DNA of 64,000 nt from Gnetum montanum (taxonomy: Eukaryota > Streptophyta > Gnetopsida > Gnetales > Gnetaceae). The notes beneath the pieces were generated by a model. That model ran no database searches and was not told where the DNA came from. It saw only the letters and a list, made by a program, of their open reading frames with translations. The position numbers and the translations under genes were made by a program. Shown here piece by piece: positions 1 to 10,539 of this stretch. Within the stretch, counting starts at the first letter, position 1. Each line of letters opens with the position of its first letter. The DNA is taken from NCBI GenBank assembly GCA_015680685.1, contig MNCI01029622.1, positions 25,859 to 89,858 of the forward strand. The letters run 5' to 3'.

Positions 1-716
1 TGTTGGTTGTGCTATAGGGTAGGCTGCTTGCATGGCCAGTGGGATAGACCATGGTCTCGCACTCGGTTGTACCATCTACGAGACCTAGTAGGTTTGATGA
101 CGAGTGTAGTGAGACATTTGCGATGGTTTTGGAACAAGAGGAGAGGCAAATGGGATCCACCATATGGATGGGCCTAGGGCTGCTGCTGATGGTGGAACAG
201 GTGTAGACACAAGGATAGAGGCAGAAACTGCATGCAATTGCAAGGTAGGTACAGTGTGAACGTATGGTAGGGTAGTTGTAATGGATGCATCATATGCTGA
301 GGAAATAGGTTGGGGAACAGTTTGCGATGGGGTAGTGGCTGAGAATGAAATAGGGGAGTAGGCATGTAGATACACCGAGGACATGGCATGGCAACTCGTT
401 GCTGATGTAACTGCGATGGCGCAGGCGTGATCAGGAAGGGAGCGATGGTAGAGAGAAAGTTTGTCCAGAAAGATGGGATGGAAGGAATGGTAACAAGGTT
501 AGTGTAACCCCCACCTTCAGACAGGGAATCCAGTTCTTCTTGCCCATCTTGGAACGCCTCATCATGGTGAGATGTTGTGTTTCACAGCTCCCTAGACCTA
601 ATGGTCGCTATCAGCTAATCTATGAGCCATTGATGCATTTGGGTCAAAGGAATAGAAAGCCAGGAGTGGGAACAAATTCCCTCCTATTACAGTAAGTGAA
701 CTCGAAGGTGCGTTTG
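1..716 (-). pseudogene. E1 gag N-terminal region (Tat-type, interrupted by E3)
   Basis: The minus strand carries a broken reading frame rich in Pro, Ser, Gln and His. It contains a REFVPTP-like segment that matches the REFIPTP segment in the N-terminal gag part of E3 (about 16.6 kb). The gag precursor would supply the structural protein of the retrotransposon particle. Several in-frame stops show it is dead. It is the downstream part of the leader/gag of element E1; the upstream part resumes at 18785, on the far side of the E3 insertion. The rest of E1 (gag core, pol, 3' LTR) should lie left of the window. Homology rests on a short aligned segment plus similar composition and position. Confidence 0.55.
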
Positions 717-721
717 TCCTC
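717..721. repeat. E3 target-site duplication, left copy
   Basis: TCCTC directly precedes the TG of the left E3 LTR. The same five bases follow the CA of the right LTR at 18785-18789. A 5-bp duplication is the usual length for Ty3/gypsy integrase. Confidence 0.9.
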
Positions 722-2025
722 TGTATCGCCTGAAATCATCGATCTCTGGCTGGAAGGAAATAAAGACCGTGAGAATCACAGGGCAAGCACAGAAGACCCT
801 GCCTTCACTTGAGGGCGAGCTGGAATGCACGAAGGTAGAGTACCTTGGGTGGTCCGCACGCGGATCAGACAAGGATTTCCCTGAAAGTACATCGAAGTGC
901 TATACACCGGATTATACGTAAACGGTGTAACGGGCGTAAACAGAGCGTAAACAATGTAAACGATGCAAACAGAGCGTAAATGTAAACAGATGTAAACAGA
1001 GTACGTATAAGAATTAATGCAAACTGTGAACAATTATGGGAAGAAAATGTAACAATGGCATTACAGAATGAAAGTATAATGCACCAGTCAAACGCAGTTG
1101 TGAATGGAACACAAGGCGGACGAGAGCCCCAATGGGTGTAGGGAGGATTGCGGCTAGTTCACTGTAAGCATGGCGTAGAGACAGTATCCTCAGCGTACAA
1201 AGTTGTCCAGCATAAGAGGTTTGGAGCTCTGGTTCACAGCGTCTCTGATCTCTCTGGTGTGCTCTCAGAATTTTTCCAACCTCTATCATTTCGTCAACGT
1301 TTGGGGCTTTATATAGGTTTTAACGGCAAACTCGGGTGGGGCGACACATGGCACGTTGACCAGGTGCAAGGGCGTAAAATTTACAAGCGTACAATATGTT
1401 ACATTTTCCAGGCGTATATGCTGGCCATATACGCTGTCTATAGCGAGCGTAGACTATGGGCGTATACGCTAGGTGTATACACTGGAGGTACTGGGTGGAT
1501 GCGAACTTGGGCACAGATGTCATTGACGCTGGCGTATACGCCTGGCATATACGCTGATGGATGCTAAGCGTATACGTCGGGCGTATACGCTGGTGTGCTG
1601 AGCGTATACACTGGGCGTATACACTGAAGGTTTCTGCCTTGTGCCAAATCTTGCTCTGTAGTGCTATTTTTGTGTCATCTTTGGATGTTTCATGCCAGAT
1701 GTCTGCATCTGTTGTATCTACTGAATGTACATATGAGGCATGTATGCTGGTCGTCTACACCGGGTGTGTACGTTGGGCGTATACGCTGTGACTTTGAGTG
1801 TACACGCTGGGTGTATACGCTGAGGGTTTGAGCGTATACGCCGGAAATGTACACTTGGACGTATACGCTGGGCATATACGCTGGAACTGGAGACTTAGTG
1901 AAAATTAAACATTGGATCTCTGAAATTGCCAAGTGTGACACCCGATGTAGCTGTGGTCATCTATGGGTCCCAGGGATCTACTTGGTGTTTGACAAGTGCT
2001 AAGCCCAAAATTTTGTGGTGTTTCA
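722..2025 (-). repeat. E3 3' LTR
   Basis: It aligns over its full length with 17524-18784. In plus orientation it starts TGTATCGCCTGAAATC and ends GTGGTGTTTCA. It is about 40 bp longer than the other LTR. It carries extra copies of the GTATAC-centred motif near 1400-1620 and lacks the 31-bp duplication seen in the other copy. A TATA-like element on the minus strand lies at about 1307-1315. Confidence 0.93.
1395..1885. repeat. Palindromic motif cluster in U3 of the E3 3' LTR
   Basis: More than ten copies of GCGTATACGCTG-like units occur. Many contain the perfect 12-bp palindrome AGCGTATACGCT or one-base variants. In element orientation they lie upstream of the LTR TATA box, where enhancer or operator sites would sit. 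Spacing is irregular, so this is not a simple tandem repeat. Confidence 0.85.
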
Positions 2026-2027
2026 TT

Positions 2028-2040
2028 GGCCCCTCTTTGT
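2028..2040 (-). other. E3 polypurine tract
   Basis: Directly upstream of the 3' LTR in element sense the strand reads CAAAGAGGGGCC, a purine-rich run that fits the primer for plus-strand DNA synthesis. The same string precedes the E2 3' LTR at about 35408-35419, which supports the assignment. Confidence 0.8.
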
Positions 2041-3055
2041 TGACGTTTAGAGGAATTGACCCGAGAAGCATTGACAAAGAAGTGCAAAACACCACAAGCA
2101 ACTTGATGGAGACTTTGTCCTTCACCACTTGACTAGACATTATCGCACCATGTTCAGTAGTACATGGGATCGGGAAAGTGGAATTTTGTAGTTGATAGGA
2201 GAATGGGGATTGTGGGGCTTAGTAACTGCCCAAGAGATTGTGTTTGGTGAAAAGGGGATGCTCTGGTGTGTGGGTTATGATGATCCTTGTCAATAGCCAT
2301 GATTTAGCGGACTCAAAATTCAGACATGTGATGTGCGTCCTTTGGCAAAACAAGACTCTTGGGTAATGTGCAAGAGAACTTGTTGGCAAGGCCAAAGCCA
2401 CGGGAGGATTTGTTACACTCTTTGGGGGAACAAGGCCCTTGTTTAGTTTTTAGGGGAAGCCTGTTGGCGGAGAACCAAAGCTATGCAATTGGATGTTCGT
2501 CGATTGTTCTTGACATGAGTTCTTAGTTCCAAGACAACTACCTTCCTACCTGGGGCTTGTATGGAAAGTACCAGAGGTCTTGCCTTTTTTTTGGGAAGAA
2601 AATGTTGCTTTGATTTTGTACTCATGCGCAAGTGTTATGTTGTGTGTTGCAACTGCTTCAAAGTGTTACAATATGCAACAGCATGCTCAAATTTTTGGAT
2701 GTACTGGGTGTATCAAAGGTGTGACTAATAGAGCATGTCGGGAAATGGGGATGTACTTAGCGAATGGTTTGATTTCGTCTGGCCATGTGTGCTATGAACA
2801 TTATCCCATCTTACTGCTTCTGATGAAATGCATTATTGTGCGACAACCTCTAGGTGTCATCCTGCAAACATAACTCCAAGGAAACAAGAAAACCATGAGT
2901 GAATAAGCGAGCTTAGCCTTACAGGTGGGACAAAGACATCGAAGGTGATTTCAAGCACTATATATTAATGGCAGCAATGTTGGTGAGATTGGCTGATGGC
3001 AGGCGACGCAGTGATTCTGATAACTGAATGTGGCCGCAAGTTCTGGGACTAGAGA
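2041..3055. other. E3 3' untranslated region, no gene seen
   Basis: This stretch lies between the hairpin-repeat array and the purine tract. Short open frames exist on both strands, but none resembles a known retroelement domain or has support from the E2 copy. I see no env-like gene. Confidence 0.5.
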
Positions 3056-3400
3056 TGAACTTGCCAGTTTATAGTTTTAGCGGACTATCATGGGTTAGTT
3101 TTATGTCATAACCTATTGTACATTGCCTGTTTAGCGTCGTGGCGGACGTTATGTTGCCAATTTCTACTCTTAGCAGATGATGAAGAGGAAAACCAGTTTA
3201 TAGTCTTAGCAGACTCTAGCGAATGTGACTGTGGCAATTTACTTGTCATGCTTGACGGATGCTAGTTTATCGTCATTGCAGACACTGTGTGGTATCAGTT
3301 TATCATCATAATTCCAGGACAAGCTTTGGTATTGGTTTCTAGTCATAATCCAGGACTATTCTGTGGTATCAGTATATAGTCATGATCCCAGGACTCACAC
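3056..3400 (-). repeat. Hairpin-repeat array downstream of E3 integrase
   Basis: In element sense, about six units of the form GTC-YGCTAA-GAC followed by TATAAACTGG or close variants occur. The GTC/GAC arms can pair, so each unit can form a short stem-loop. Equivalent arrays lie at 7010-7230 and 12415-12680, and at three matching borders in E2. Confidence 0.75.
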
Positions 3401-3416
3401 GTACCTGAGCTTGTAC

Positions 3417-4545
3417 TCAAATGTAGAACGGCTTTAGGAACAAGTGACTGGTTGGATTGGCAAATTCATTTCCTTCCATATCGGCTAGCTTGAATGCTCC
3501 GTTCTCAAATGCTTCAGTGACCAAGTAAGGCCCTTCCCAGTTGGCTGAGAATTTGTCTGGGTGTTCCCGAATAGCTTTAAGCACAAGGTCACCTTCTTTG
3601 ATAGGGCGCTTGTTGATGTCATGCCGATGTCGTTGTCGTTGTTGTGTTTGATACCATTCGATCTGATCGAGGGCGCACACGCATTCTTCCTCCACCGAGT
3701 CGAGGTCAATGATGCGCAGATCATTATTTTGCCCATCATTGAGGAGTCCGAAAAGTGTTATTCTTAAAGATGGTACCTATAATTCCAAAGGTAAAACAGC
3801 TTCTGAACCATAAACAAGACTATATGGCGTCTTACCTGTTGAAGTTCGATGTGTAGTACAGTATGCCCACAATGCGTACACCAATTGTTCATGCCATTTT
3901 TGCTTGCTTTGGGTGAGCATCTTTTTGAGTATCGTAATAATCGTTTTGTTCGTCACCTCTGCTTGCCCATTGCCTTGAGGATAGTAAGGGGATGAAAACG
4001 AGTGTTTGATCCCTAGACTTTCACAAAAGGTTTTGGTCTCAGCACTACTGAATTGTGGCCCGTTGTCAGTGATGATTTTCATGGGAATGCCAAAGCGGGT
4101 TACAATGTTTTCGAGAATGAAATTGCATACATGTTTTAATGTAGTTTTTCGAAGGGGAGCAGCTTCTACCCACTTCGTAAAGTATTCTGTTGCAGTTATA
4201 ATGAAACTATGACCCATGAAAGACGAGGGGGTTATCTGGCCAATGAGGTCCAACCCCCACTTTTGAAAGGGCCATGTGATTTGCGCTGTATGCAACTCGT
4301 TTGGTGGGACATGTATCAAATTGCTATGTTTTTGACAAGTACTACATGTTTCGACTTTGGAGAGATAGTCGTATTCCATGTGTGGCCAATAATAGCCTAA
4401 GCATCTGATCTTTGTTGCCATGGCTTTTGGTGCTATGTGTCCTCCGCATAGCTCGTTGTGTACTTGTTCGACAATGGTTTGGGCATCGATACTATTGACA
4501 CATGTTAGCAATATTCCTTCATAGGATCGACGACACAGTGTCCCC
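3417..4545 (-). pseudogene. E3 integrase
   Basis: This is a retroviral-type integrase that would insert element cDNA into chromosomes. From the N-terminus there is an HHCC zinc-binding part (the second half reads CSTCQ). The DDE core follows with the first Asp in WGLDLIG, the second in TDNGPQF and the Glu in NGQAEVTN. The C-terminal part has NWEGPYLV and HLFLKPFYI. The three catalytic residues are all present. One in-frame TAG at 3777-3779 separates core and C-terminal part; both are in the same frame. The E2 copy has a TAG at the same place, and the context (LEL*VPSLR) suggests an original Gln. A frameshift near 4540-4590 separates it from the upstream RNase H. Confidence 0.9.
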
Positions 4546-4589
4546 TACCAAGGTATACTGTTTAGAATGTTTCCGCACTACGTCTTTCT

Positions 4590-5175
4590 ATGCATTTGTT
4601 AGATGTCGTGGTGTTTCACCGCGTAGAAGGTATTCTTTTATGTCGTCGTACCATTCTATCGCGTGTGTTGTACTAACAGATGCAATCAGTAATGTGTTGA
4701 GAGTATTGGTTATTGGTTCGGCACAACTGGTCACGGAGCTCGGTAATGCATGGAACATGTCCAGCGATATGTTTAATGCTAATGTGGCTAATGCGTCTGC
4801 AATGGTGTTATCATTTCTAGAAACGTGTTGCACATCGATGTTTTCGAATCGCCTTATTAGGTGTTTTGCCAAGTCGCAGTATGGTTGCAAATGTTGGGCT
4901 TTACATGTATAAACCTCTATGATTTGGTTTAAGACTAGTTGTGAGTCTCCTCTAACTACTAGCCGTGTGATGTCTGAAGCCAGTGCTACCATGAGACCTC
5001 TAAGGAGACCTTCATACTCCGCTATGTTGTTGGTACAATGAAAATTGAAACGGTAAGCAAAGGGTCGGATCTCCTCGGAGGGGTAAGTAATGACAACGGT
5101 TGCACTTCCTCCTCAAGAGGTGGATGCTCCATCAAAGTTTAGGATGGCATCGTAGTCATTAGGTACTATGTCTAT
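4590..5175 (-). pseudogene. E3 second RNase H domain (Tat-lineage aRNH)
   Basis: An additional ribonuclease H lies between the RT-linked RNase H and integrase. Visible motifs in order are NFDGAS, NNIAEYEGLL, RGDSQLV and a late RNDNTIADALA segment. These correspond to the D-E-D-D catalytic set of type-I RNase H. In plants this extra copy is characteristic of Tat elements. One in-frame TGA follows FDGASTS; the E2 copy has TAA at the matching position. It shares a frame with RT and the first RNase H. Confidence 0.85.
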
Positions 5176-5177
5176 TG

Positions 5178-5690
5178 CCCTTATATCCTCATCCAGGAAT
5201 TTTGGCTCTATTATCGCTTGATTGTGTGTTGGTGATGTGGTCATTTGATTTGCTATAGCTTGACCCTTGACTGATGATTATGCTACATAGCACAGGTCAA
5301 ACTCAACTATCATGGCTTTCCAGTGGGCTATCCGACTCGTTTCATAAATGTTTCCTGTTATGGCCCTTAGCACGTTATCCTTGCAAATTATGTTAACTTG
5401 GTTGTGGAAGAGGTAATGTCGCCACTTTCTCAAAGAGAAGACCAAAGCTAAACAAGACCTCTCCACGTTGTTATACTTTTTCTCATGGGCGACTAATGCA
5501 TGGCTCAAGTAATATACAGGGACTTCGGTTCCATCATCTCGTTTCTAGCAAAGCATATACGCGATGGACGAATCCGAAGTAGCGAGGTAGATGTAAAATG
5601 GTTTATCGTTTTGAGGTGGATAAACCGTGGGTAACCGGGCAAGTGTCGTTTTAATGTCATCGAATGCTTGTTGGCACTGCGGAGTCTATT
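5178..5690 (-). pseudogene. E3 RT-linked RNase H
   Basis: This continues the RT frame and removes the RNA strand of the RNA:DNA hybrid. Conserved segments include YYLSHALVAHEKKYNNVE and LALVFSLRKWRHYLF, typical of Ty3/gypsy RNase H. In-frame stops occur where the E2 copy has Trp or Gln (HFE*TPQ, MLC*KRD, VA*SSVKG). All fit C-to-T or G-to-A transitions. Confidence 0.85.
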
Positions 5691-6902
5691 CAAAATGGAT
5701 GTTTTTGTGTAATAGGTGGTTCATAGGTTTTAGTTTGTTTGTCAATTTTTCTATGAAGTGCCTGATAAACTGTAATATACCTTGTAGACCCCGAAGTTCA
5801 GTAAGGTTGCCTGGTGGTTTCAGGTTTGTTATGGCCTTAACCTTATCAAGGTCTACTCGTATCCCTACTTCTGAGGATATAAATCCTAGCATTTTGCCTG
5901 TCTTGACGCTGAAGACACATTTTTTCGGGTTGAGTCTCAATTCATACTTCAAACAACGTTTTAATACTAAGTCGAGATCTTGTACATGTTGTTCCTCTAT
6001 TTTTGAATTACCCACAATGTCATCCATGTAGTCGTTGAGTGAGTGCAATATGTAATCACTAAAGATAAATGTCATCGCTCTTTGATATGTGGCCCCAACG
6101 TTCTTGAGACCAAAGGGCATCATTGTGTAACAAAAGGTTTCCCATGGTGTCATAAAGGTTGTCCAAAGCTGATGCTCCAGGTTGATATGTATTTGATTAT
6201 ATCCCAAGAATCTATCCATAAAGGATAATAGTGCGTGCCCAGCAGTGGAGTCAACAAGTTGATCGATGCTGGGTAAAGGAAAATCATCCTTTATGGTTCC
6301 AACATTCAAATCCCGGAAGTCAATGCATAAGTGAATGCTTTCGTTCTTCTTCGGAACAATGACCATGTTAGACACCCACTCGGCGTAATCAACGGCTCGA
6401 ATGAAGCCAGCTTGATAAATCTTGGTGATCTCATTGCGAACTGCCAATGCCACCTCAGGTTTAATCTTTCGTGCTTTTTGTTTTACCTGTCTCAACTTCG
6501 GGTCAAGGATAATATTGTGTTGGACAATTCTGGGATCTAGCCTAGGCATATCCGTATAGGACCAAGCGAATGCTTTCATATTTTCCCTAAGCACGTTCTC
6601 AATGTCTGTGGCTAATTGCGGTTTTAGTAATGTGCTTAACTTTAGTATTTTGGTTTTCCCATCGGGCATGGTGATGGGGGTTTCAGTCAACGAGTCTTCA
6701 GTGATATTTTCGACTTCTATGTTGAGGGATTTTGTCATGCTTTTGTAGTCGTCTATTATTTGCTGTGTTGAGGTGATGATTGCGTCTTCTATTGATGAAC
6801 TTAGGTGGATGAGGCTCATGTTGATGTCCCTTGTAACTTTGCCATATGGTCCATCGATAATTAATGGTTCGGTTAAGCGTTGGCGATCCATCAGGCTTGC
6901 TC
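5691..6902 (-). pseudogene. E3 reverse transcriptase
   Basis: The open frame covers about 400 residues of RT without interruption. It begins after a splice acceptor with MDRQRLTEPLIIDGPYGK. Landmarks are PKLRQVKQKARKIKPE, VPKKNESIHLCIDFRDLN, FPLPSIDQLVD, MPFGLKNVGATYQR and the catalytic YMDDIV. The thumb region ends near NLTELRGLQG. The active-site aspartates are intact. The frame ends at a TAG where E2 has Trp, so pol is not continuous. The upstream protease frame lies almost 6 kb away, across a region that holds a gene on the other strand. Confidence 0.92.
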
Positions 6903-6925
6903 CTGCCAATAAATAGAGAGCGGAA
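6903..6925 (-). other. Putative 3' splice site ahead of E3 RT (Ogre-type intron)
   Basis: In element sense a pyrimidine-rich tract (CTCTCTATTTATTGGCAG) ends in AG at 6904-6903, and the next base opens the RT segment. E2 has TTATTTTTTTAG at the same border (29905). Ogre elements are known to splice an intron between protease and RT. The donor was not identified. Confidence 0.55.
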
Positions 6926-7009
6926 TGAGCTAATGGGTAACGTTTCTGTGTTTCTTTGGTCGTTTTAAATGATGTGTAAGTACATGGTGGATTATTGTCA
7001 CACTGGGAC

Positions 7010-7230
7010 GCATGGCAGTTTAAGGTCGTACTGGGCCGTAAGTGGCAATTTAACACCTTACCAGGCCGTTACTGGATTGGAGGATGATAGTTTAAGGCCA
7101 TCTCAGGCCGTAGGTGGCAGTTTAACACCTTACCGGGCCGTTACTGGATTGGAGGATGACAGTTTAAGGCCATCTCGGGCCATAGGCGGCACTTTAACAC
7201 CTTACCGGGTGACTTGCGGCAGTTTACGCT
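7010..7230 (-). repeat. Hairpin-repeat array between the antisense gene and RT (E3)
   Basis: In element sense, units such as GGCC-TGAGAT-GGCC followed by TTAAACTATC recur at intervals of roughly 30-70 bp, at least five times. Larger blocks are duplicated too. Arm bases change together in several units (GGCC/GGCC, GGCC/GACC), which keeps or nearly keeps pairing. Confidence 0.75.
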
Positions 7231-7410
7231 GGAGTGTTCAGCGTAAACGTCCAAAATGGGGTCCACGGGGGAACCAGGATGTAGTAATTTCTGTTTTTTA
7301 TATTTTTTATTATTTTTCCTAGGCAAATTTTAGCGAAAAATAAGTAAAAAGGCACAAAATGGCAAAAAGGGAGCAACGGCGGTGTAAGCGACGGCGACGA
7401 CGTCAATGGA

Positions 7411-7425
7411 GCGCTATAAAAGGGG
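7411..7425 (+). promoter_or_regulatory. TATA box of the E3 antisense gene
   Basis: GCTATAAAAGGGGGG lies on the plus strand, opposite to the element's own sense, about 180 bp ahead of the proposed start codon. E2 has GGCTATAAATAGGGG at the matching place on its antisense strand (29346-29354). A shared core promoter in two diverged copies supports independent transcription of this gene. Confidence 0.7.
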
Positions 7426-7727
7426 GGTGTTTCATTTGTTACATTGCATTCTGGCGTAAGCGACTGAGCGAGCATAAGTGTAAAACCCAAACCCCAACAT
7501 AGACGCTGACTATCAAACCTTAGCGTAGACGCCGAGCGTAGGCGTACAGAGTTTCAACCCTTAGCATGAGCTATCACTCCCAGCATAGACGCCGAGATGG
7601 GCAAGGGCAAGGAGGTGGAAGGGCAGGGAAGAAAGAGTCCTGACTTGACCTTCGTAGAGAAGAGCGAAGCCATGTTGCAGTGCTTGCCCCAGCCAAGGAT
7701 TCCATCATGGCCTGGAACATCGCACAG

Positions 7728-8528
7728 GTAGGCTCTGATCCTGACTCTGTTTATTACCTTTATAGCGTAGATGGTCTTGTACACAGTCTTGGTGTATATG
7801 CCGAGCGTATACGCTCAGCGTAACAGGTTAATTTAGAGGGTTTCGGTGTATACGCCGAGCGTAAATTCGTAGCGTAAACTCGGGTTAGCGTAGACTGTCA
7901 GGGCGCAATCGGTTTTATCAGCATAAACATTTTTCTTGCACGATTATATTAGCATAAACCATGGCGTAATAATTTCTCTATGTGCGAAGTTTATCAGCGT
8001 AAGTCTTCTATTCTGTCAGCATAAGTTCTGTTTCCATTGTGACGGCGCATACACTGAGGGGTTTCTTCGACGTATATGCTATATGTACACTGCTGTTCTT
8101 TTAATTATGATGCAGCATAGACTTGTTTTTCATATTTCTAGCGTAAACTGTTTGCTCAGTGTTTAGCATAGACTATTTACACTGGCCACCTCCATGACGT
8201 ATAGGTCGAGGGGTTTCTTCAGTGTATACGCTGAGCGTAAGGGGTTCGGGCATCAGCGTAATCAGTTAGTTGTCAGCGTATACGCTGGGTCAGGCAGCGT
8301 ATATGCCGGGCGTAAACAGATTTTGGCAGTGGATACGCTAAGTTTAGCGAAGTTTACGCTAGGCATAAACAAATTTTGACAACGTCTACGCTAGGTTTTG
8401 ACAGCGTATACGCTGAGCGTAAACAATTTTGAAAAATTTTCTAAGTGTCAGTCTACGATGTGAACTTTGGTTTTTCGCATTGTTTTGGTGCATGGCTAAT
8501 TTTATGTTGATACTCTAGTTTTTTGCAG
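7728..8528 (+). other. Intron 1 of the E3 antisense gene, filled with LTR-type palindromes
   Basis: The donor is CACAG|GTAGGC and the acceptor is TTTTTTGCAG|GGAC, with phase conserved. The intron carries many AGCGTATACGCTG-like units (about 7785-8440), the same motif that fills U3 of the E3 LTRs. The 5' untranslated part (7440-7595) also holds related AGCGTAGACGCCGAGCG units. Confidence 0.7.
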
Positions 8529-9322
8529 GGACAGTAAGCTGTTTCTCCTCGTGGTTGAGCTTGTTGGGGTGTTAACGTGGTTTGTCCCCATGGATGCAAA
8601 TGAGCCTACCCCGGACCTAACCGTGGAACACAACGGGGTTTGGTTTAGAGAAGGTGCGCCTGATTTCTTGTCCTTCATATTGGACAACTTCGAGGTAGTC
8701 ATCTGGTCACACCTGAATGAACTGGTGGCACGGAGCATCGTTGAGGCAATGCTACCAGGAGCCGCGAAGGGCATCCTTGTCTTTATGGAAGACATCGACG
8801 AGGGGCCATTTACAAATGAGGATAGTTCTTCCCTCTAGCCTAAGTCTGCACGCTCGTTAGCGCGCGTGTGGGCCCAATTACCACGAGGGCAGGACTACCT
8901 TGATAATACTTTATTTTTAGCCACGCGCGTGCATACATTATTCTAGAACCCTCCCGGCACAGTGTACCGAGTAAGCAAGTAGGACCATTCAAGTTTACCG
9001 CTTCTTTTCGGCGTTTGGCACTTGCCTTAGTTTTGATATTCACTCGTTTGTAGGCCAAAAGTTAATGCAGATGGAATATGCATCAAAGATGATGGGCTTG
9101 CCTTGATTCGCACTGCTCTAGAGGCATTTATGGCGGGTCCTACCCTTCGTAAAATTGTAATGGGTCTAATGAAGGGGGACATCATGTATTTTCATCAACG
9201 ATTTTCTAGAGTGTTGGCACTGTGCCAAGCCCGTGGATGGCTAGATAAAGATTGGTCGGATCAAGGGCTAGTTTTCCCTTGTGACTCTGGTCCAGGAAGC
9301 ACATCCAAGTCTTCTACAGGAG
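8529..9322 (+). pseudogene. FCP1/NIF-like (HAD) phosphatase domain of the E3 antisense gene, catalytic residues lost
   Basis: Exon 2 begins DSKLFLLVVELVGVL, which aligns with the K-LLVLDLNGLL opening of plant FCP1/NLI-interacting-factor-like phosphatases. The family's RP--EFL-FCFE-FEVGIWSS segment corresponds to REGAPDFLSFILDNFEVVIWS, and NTLLLDDSPYKALLNPP corresponds to NTLFLATRVHTLF*NPP. Exon 3 (DGLALIRTALEAF...) matches the later SLGPGGDLR-YLE-LA part more loosely. The nucleophile motif DxDG is changed to ELVG and the later DD pair is absent, so a phosphatase reaction is not expected. A dead binding fold is possible. Identification is by remembered family pattern, not by a search. Confidence 0.65.
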
Positions 9323-9408
9323 GTAAGTGACAATGTCTTTTTGATGTGCTAACATGTTTTAACTACCGAGGGTTATACTGATACAACAATCTTCTATTGC
9401 ACTTGCAG

Positions 9409-10438
9409 TTGATGCACCTCCTGGTGGGGATCCCATCACAACTGAGCAAACTGAGACAACATTGTCAATGAAGTTCGAGGAGGTGACTAAGGCTCAGAAG
9501 TGGTTGTGTGACCATGCCTCGCCTTCTATTGTTCGCTGCTTGAATAATGTCGGCCTTATGGAGCTCCTCATGACCCTAAGTCCTGATGTATCAATAGGGG
9601 AAATGATTGGGATCGTGGATTCTTTTAATGAGTCTGTCTTGTACTACAGCACCCGGATTAAGGGTGTTAAAGTAGTTTTTCATCTATCGCCCGAGTTTTT
9701 CTCAAACTTATTCGGGGTACTGGGAGATGGCATAAATGTAGTCTTAGACAGAGCTCCATATGGTGCATGAGTTAGAGGACTAGTTGGGCCTGGCCAAGGG
9801 TGCCAAGGGGTTCCCGATGCAGGGGAAGGTGAAGGTTGAAGAGGTGAACAAACTGTATCCCTTGTTTAGGGCATGGGTATTTCCCAAAACCCTTTCCTAG
9901 GTGAAGAGCCTTAGGGTTGAGGCTATGCGCGTTATGCACACTATTCTGGAGACTGGTGTGCGTTATAACTGGGCTAAATTTTTGTTGTCGGGCATGCACA
10001 AGGAGATAGTGCAGTTGTGCTCGAATGTCGAGGCGCAATCCCACTTCACCTTTGCCTTCTTCGCCGGTTACCTTTGTTGCTTCGCCAAGTTTTTGGTAGT
10101 CCACATGGATAACAAGTTTGTTCTACAGGATCGGGGTCAACTATCCTGCCCATGGATCAACCACTTCTACAACACAGCCAAATCCCAGGATGCGCCTGAA
10201 GGCATCGACGAGTCCGTGACTATTACAACTGGGGGATCATCAGGCACCTCCATTCATACTCGCGATAGTCTGGGGTTAGAGCCAGATAATGTGCCCCTCA
10301 CTGCAAGAAGGACTGAGCGGGTTATCAAAGAAATCGTGGGCCAGGCCAAGACAAAGCTGAAGAGACACGAACGCCCAACTAGAGAAGCTTCAAATGTAAG
10401 CGAGCAGCGAGTGAAGAGCATAAGGTTTAAGATGCCCG
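9409..10438 (+). pseudogene. Helical middle region of the E3 antisense gene
   Basis: This exon joins the previous one in phase (one base left before the intron, two after). Segments such as LNNVGLMELLMTLSPDVSI, VVFHLSPEFFSNLFG and AMRVMHTILETGVRYNWAK are conserved in E2 at about 26.4-27.1 kb on the minus strand. The pattern recalls extra antisense ORFs reported in plant Tat elements (plant-mobile-domain-like), but I cannot confirm that family. A frameshift lies near 9768, and TAG stops follow at about 9780 and 9898. The exon ends in a Ser/Thr/Gly-rich part and a basic stretch (ERVIKEIVGQAKTKLKRH). Confidence 0.55.
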
Positions 10439-10539
10439 GTATGTAGCCTTGGCCATCTTATCATTTTATTCTTTTATTTTGTTCATAATTTTTCTTTTCA
10501 ATTGCTTACATGTCACTAACGTCTTTGGCTTGATTCGAG

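Noticed and set aside
2580-2873. Plus-strand open frame of 97 codons in the E3 3' region
   Set aside because: Cys-rich but without recognisable domain, promoter or counterpart in E2. Likely chance.
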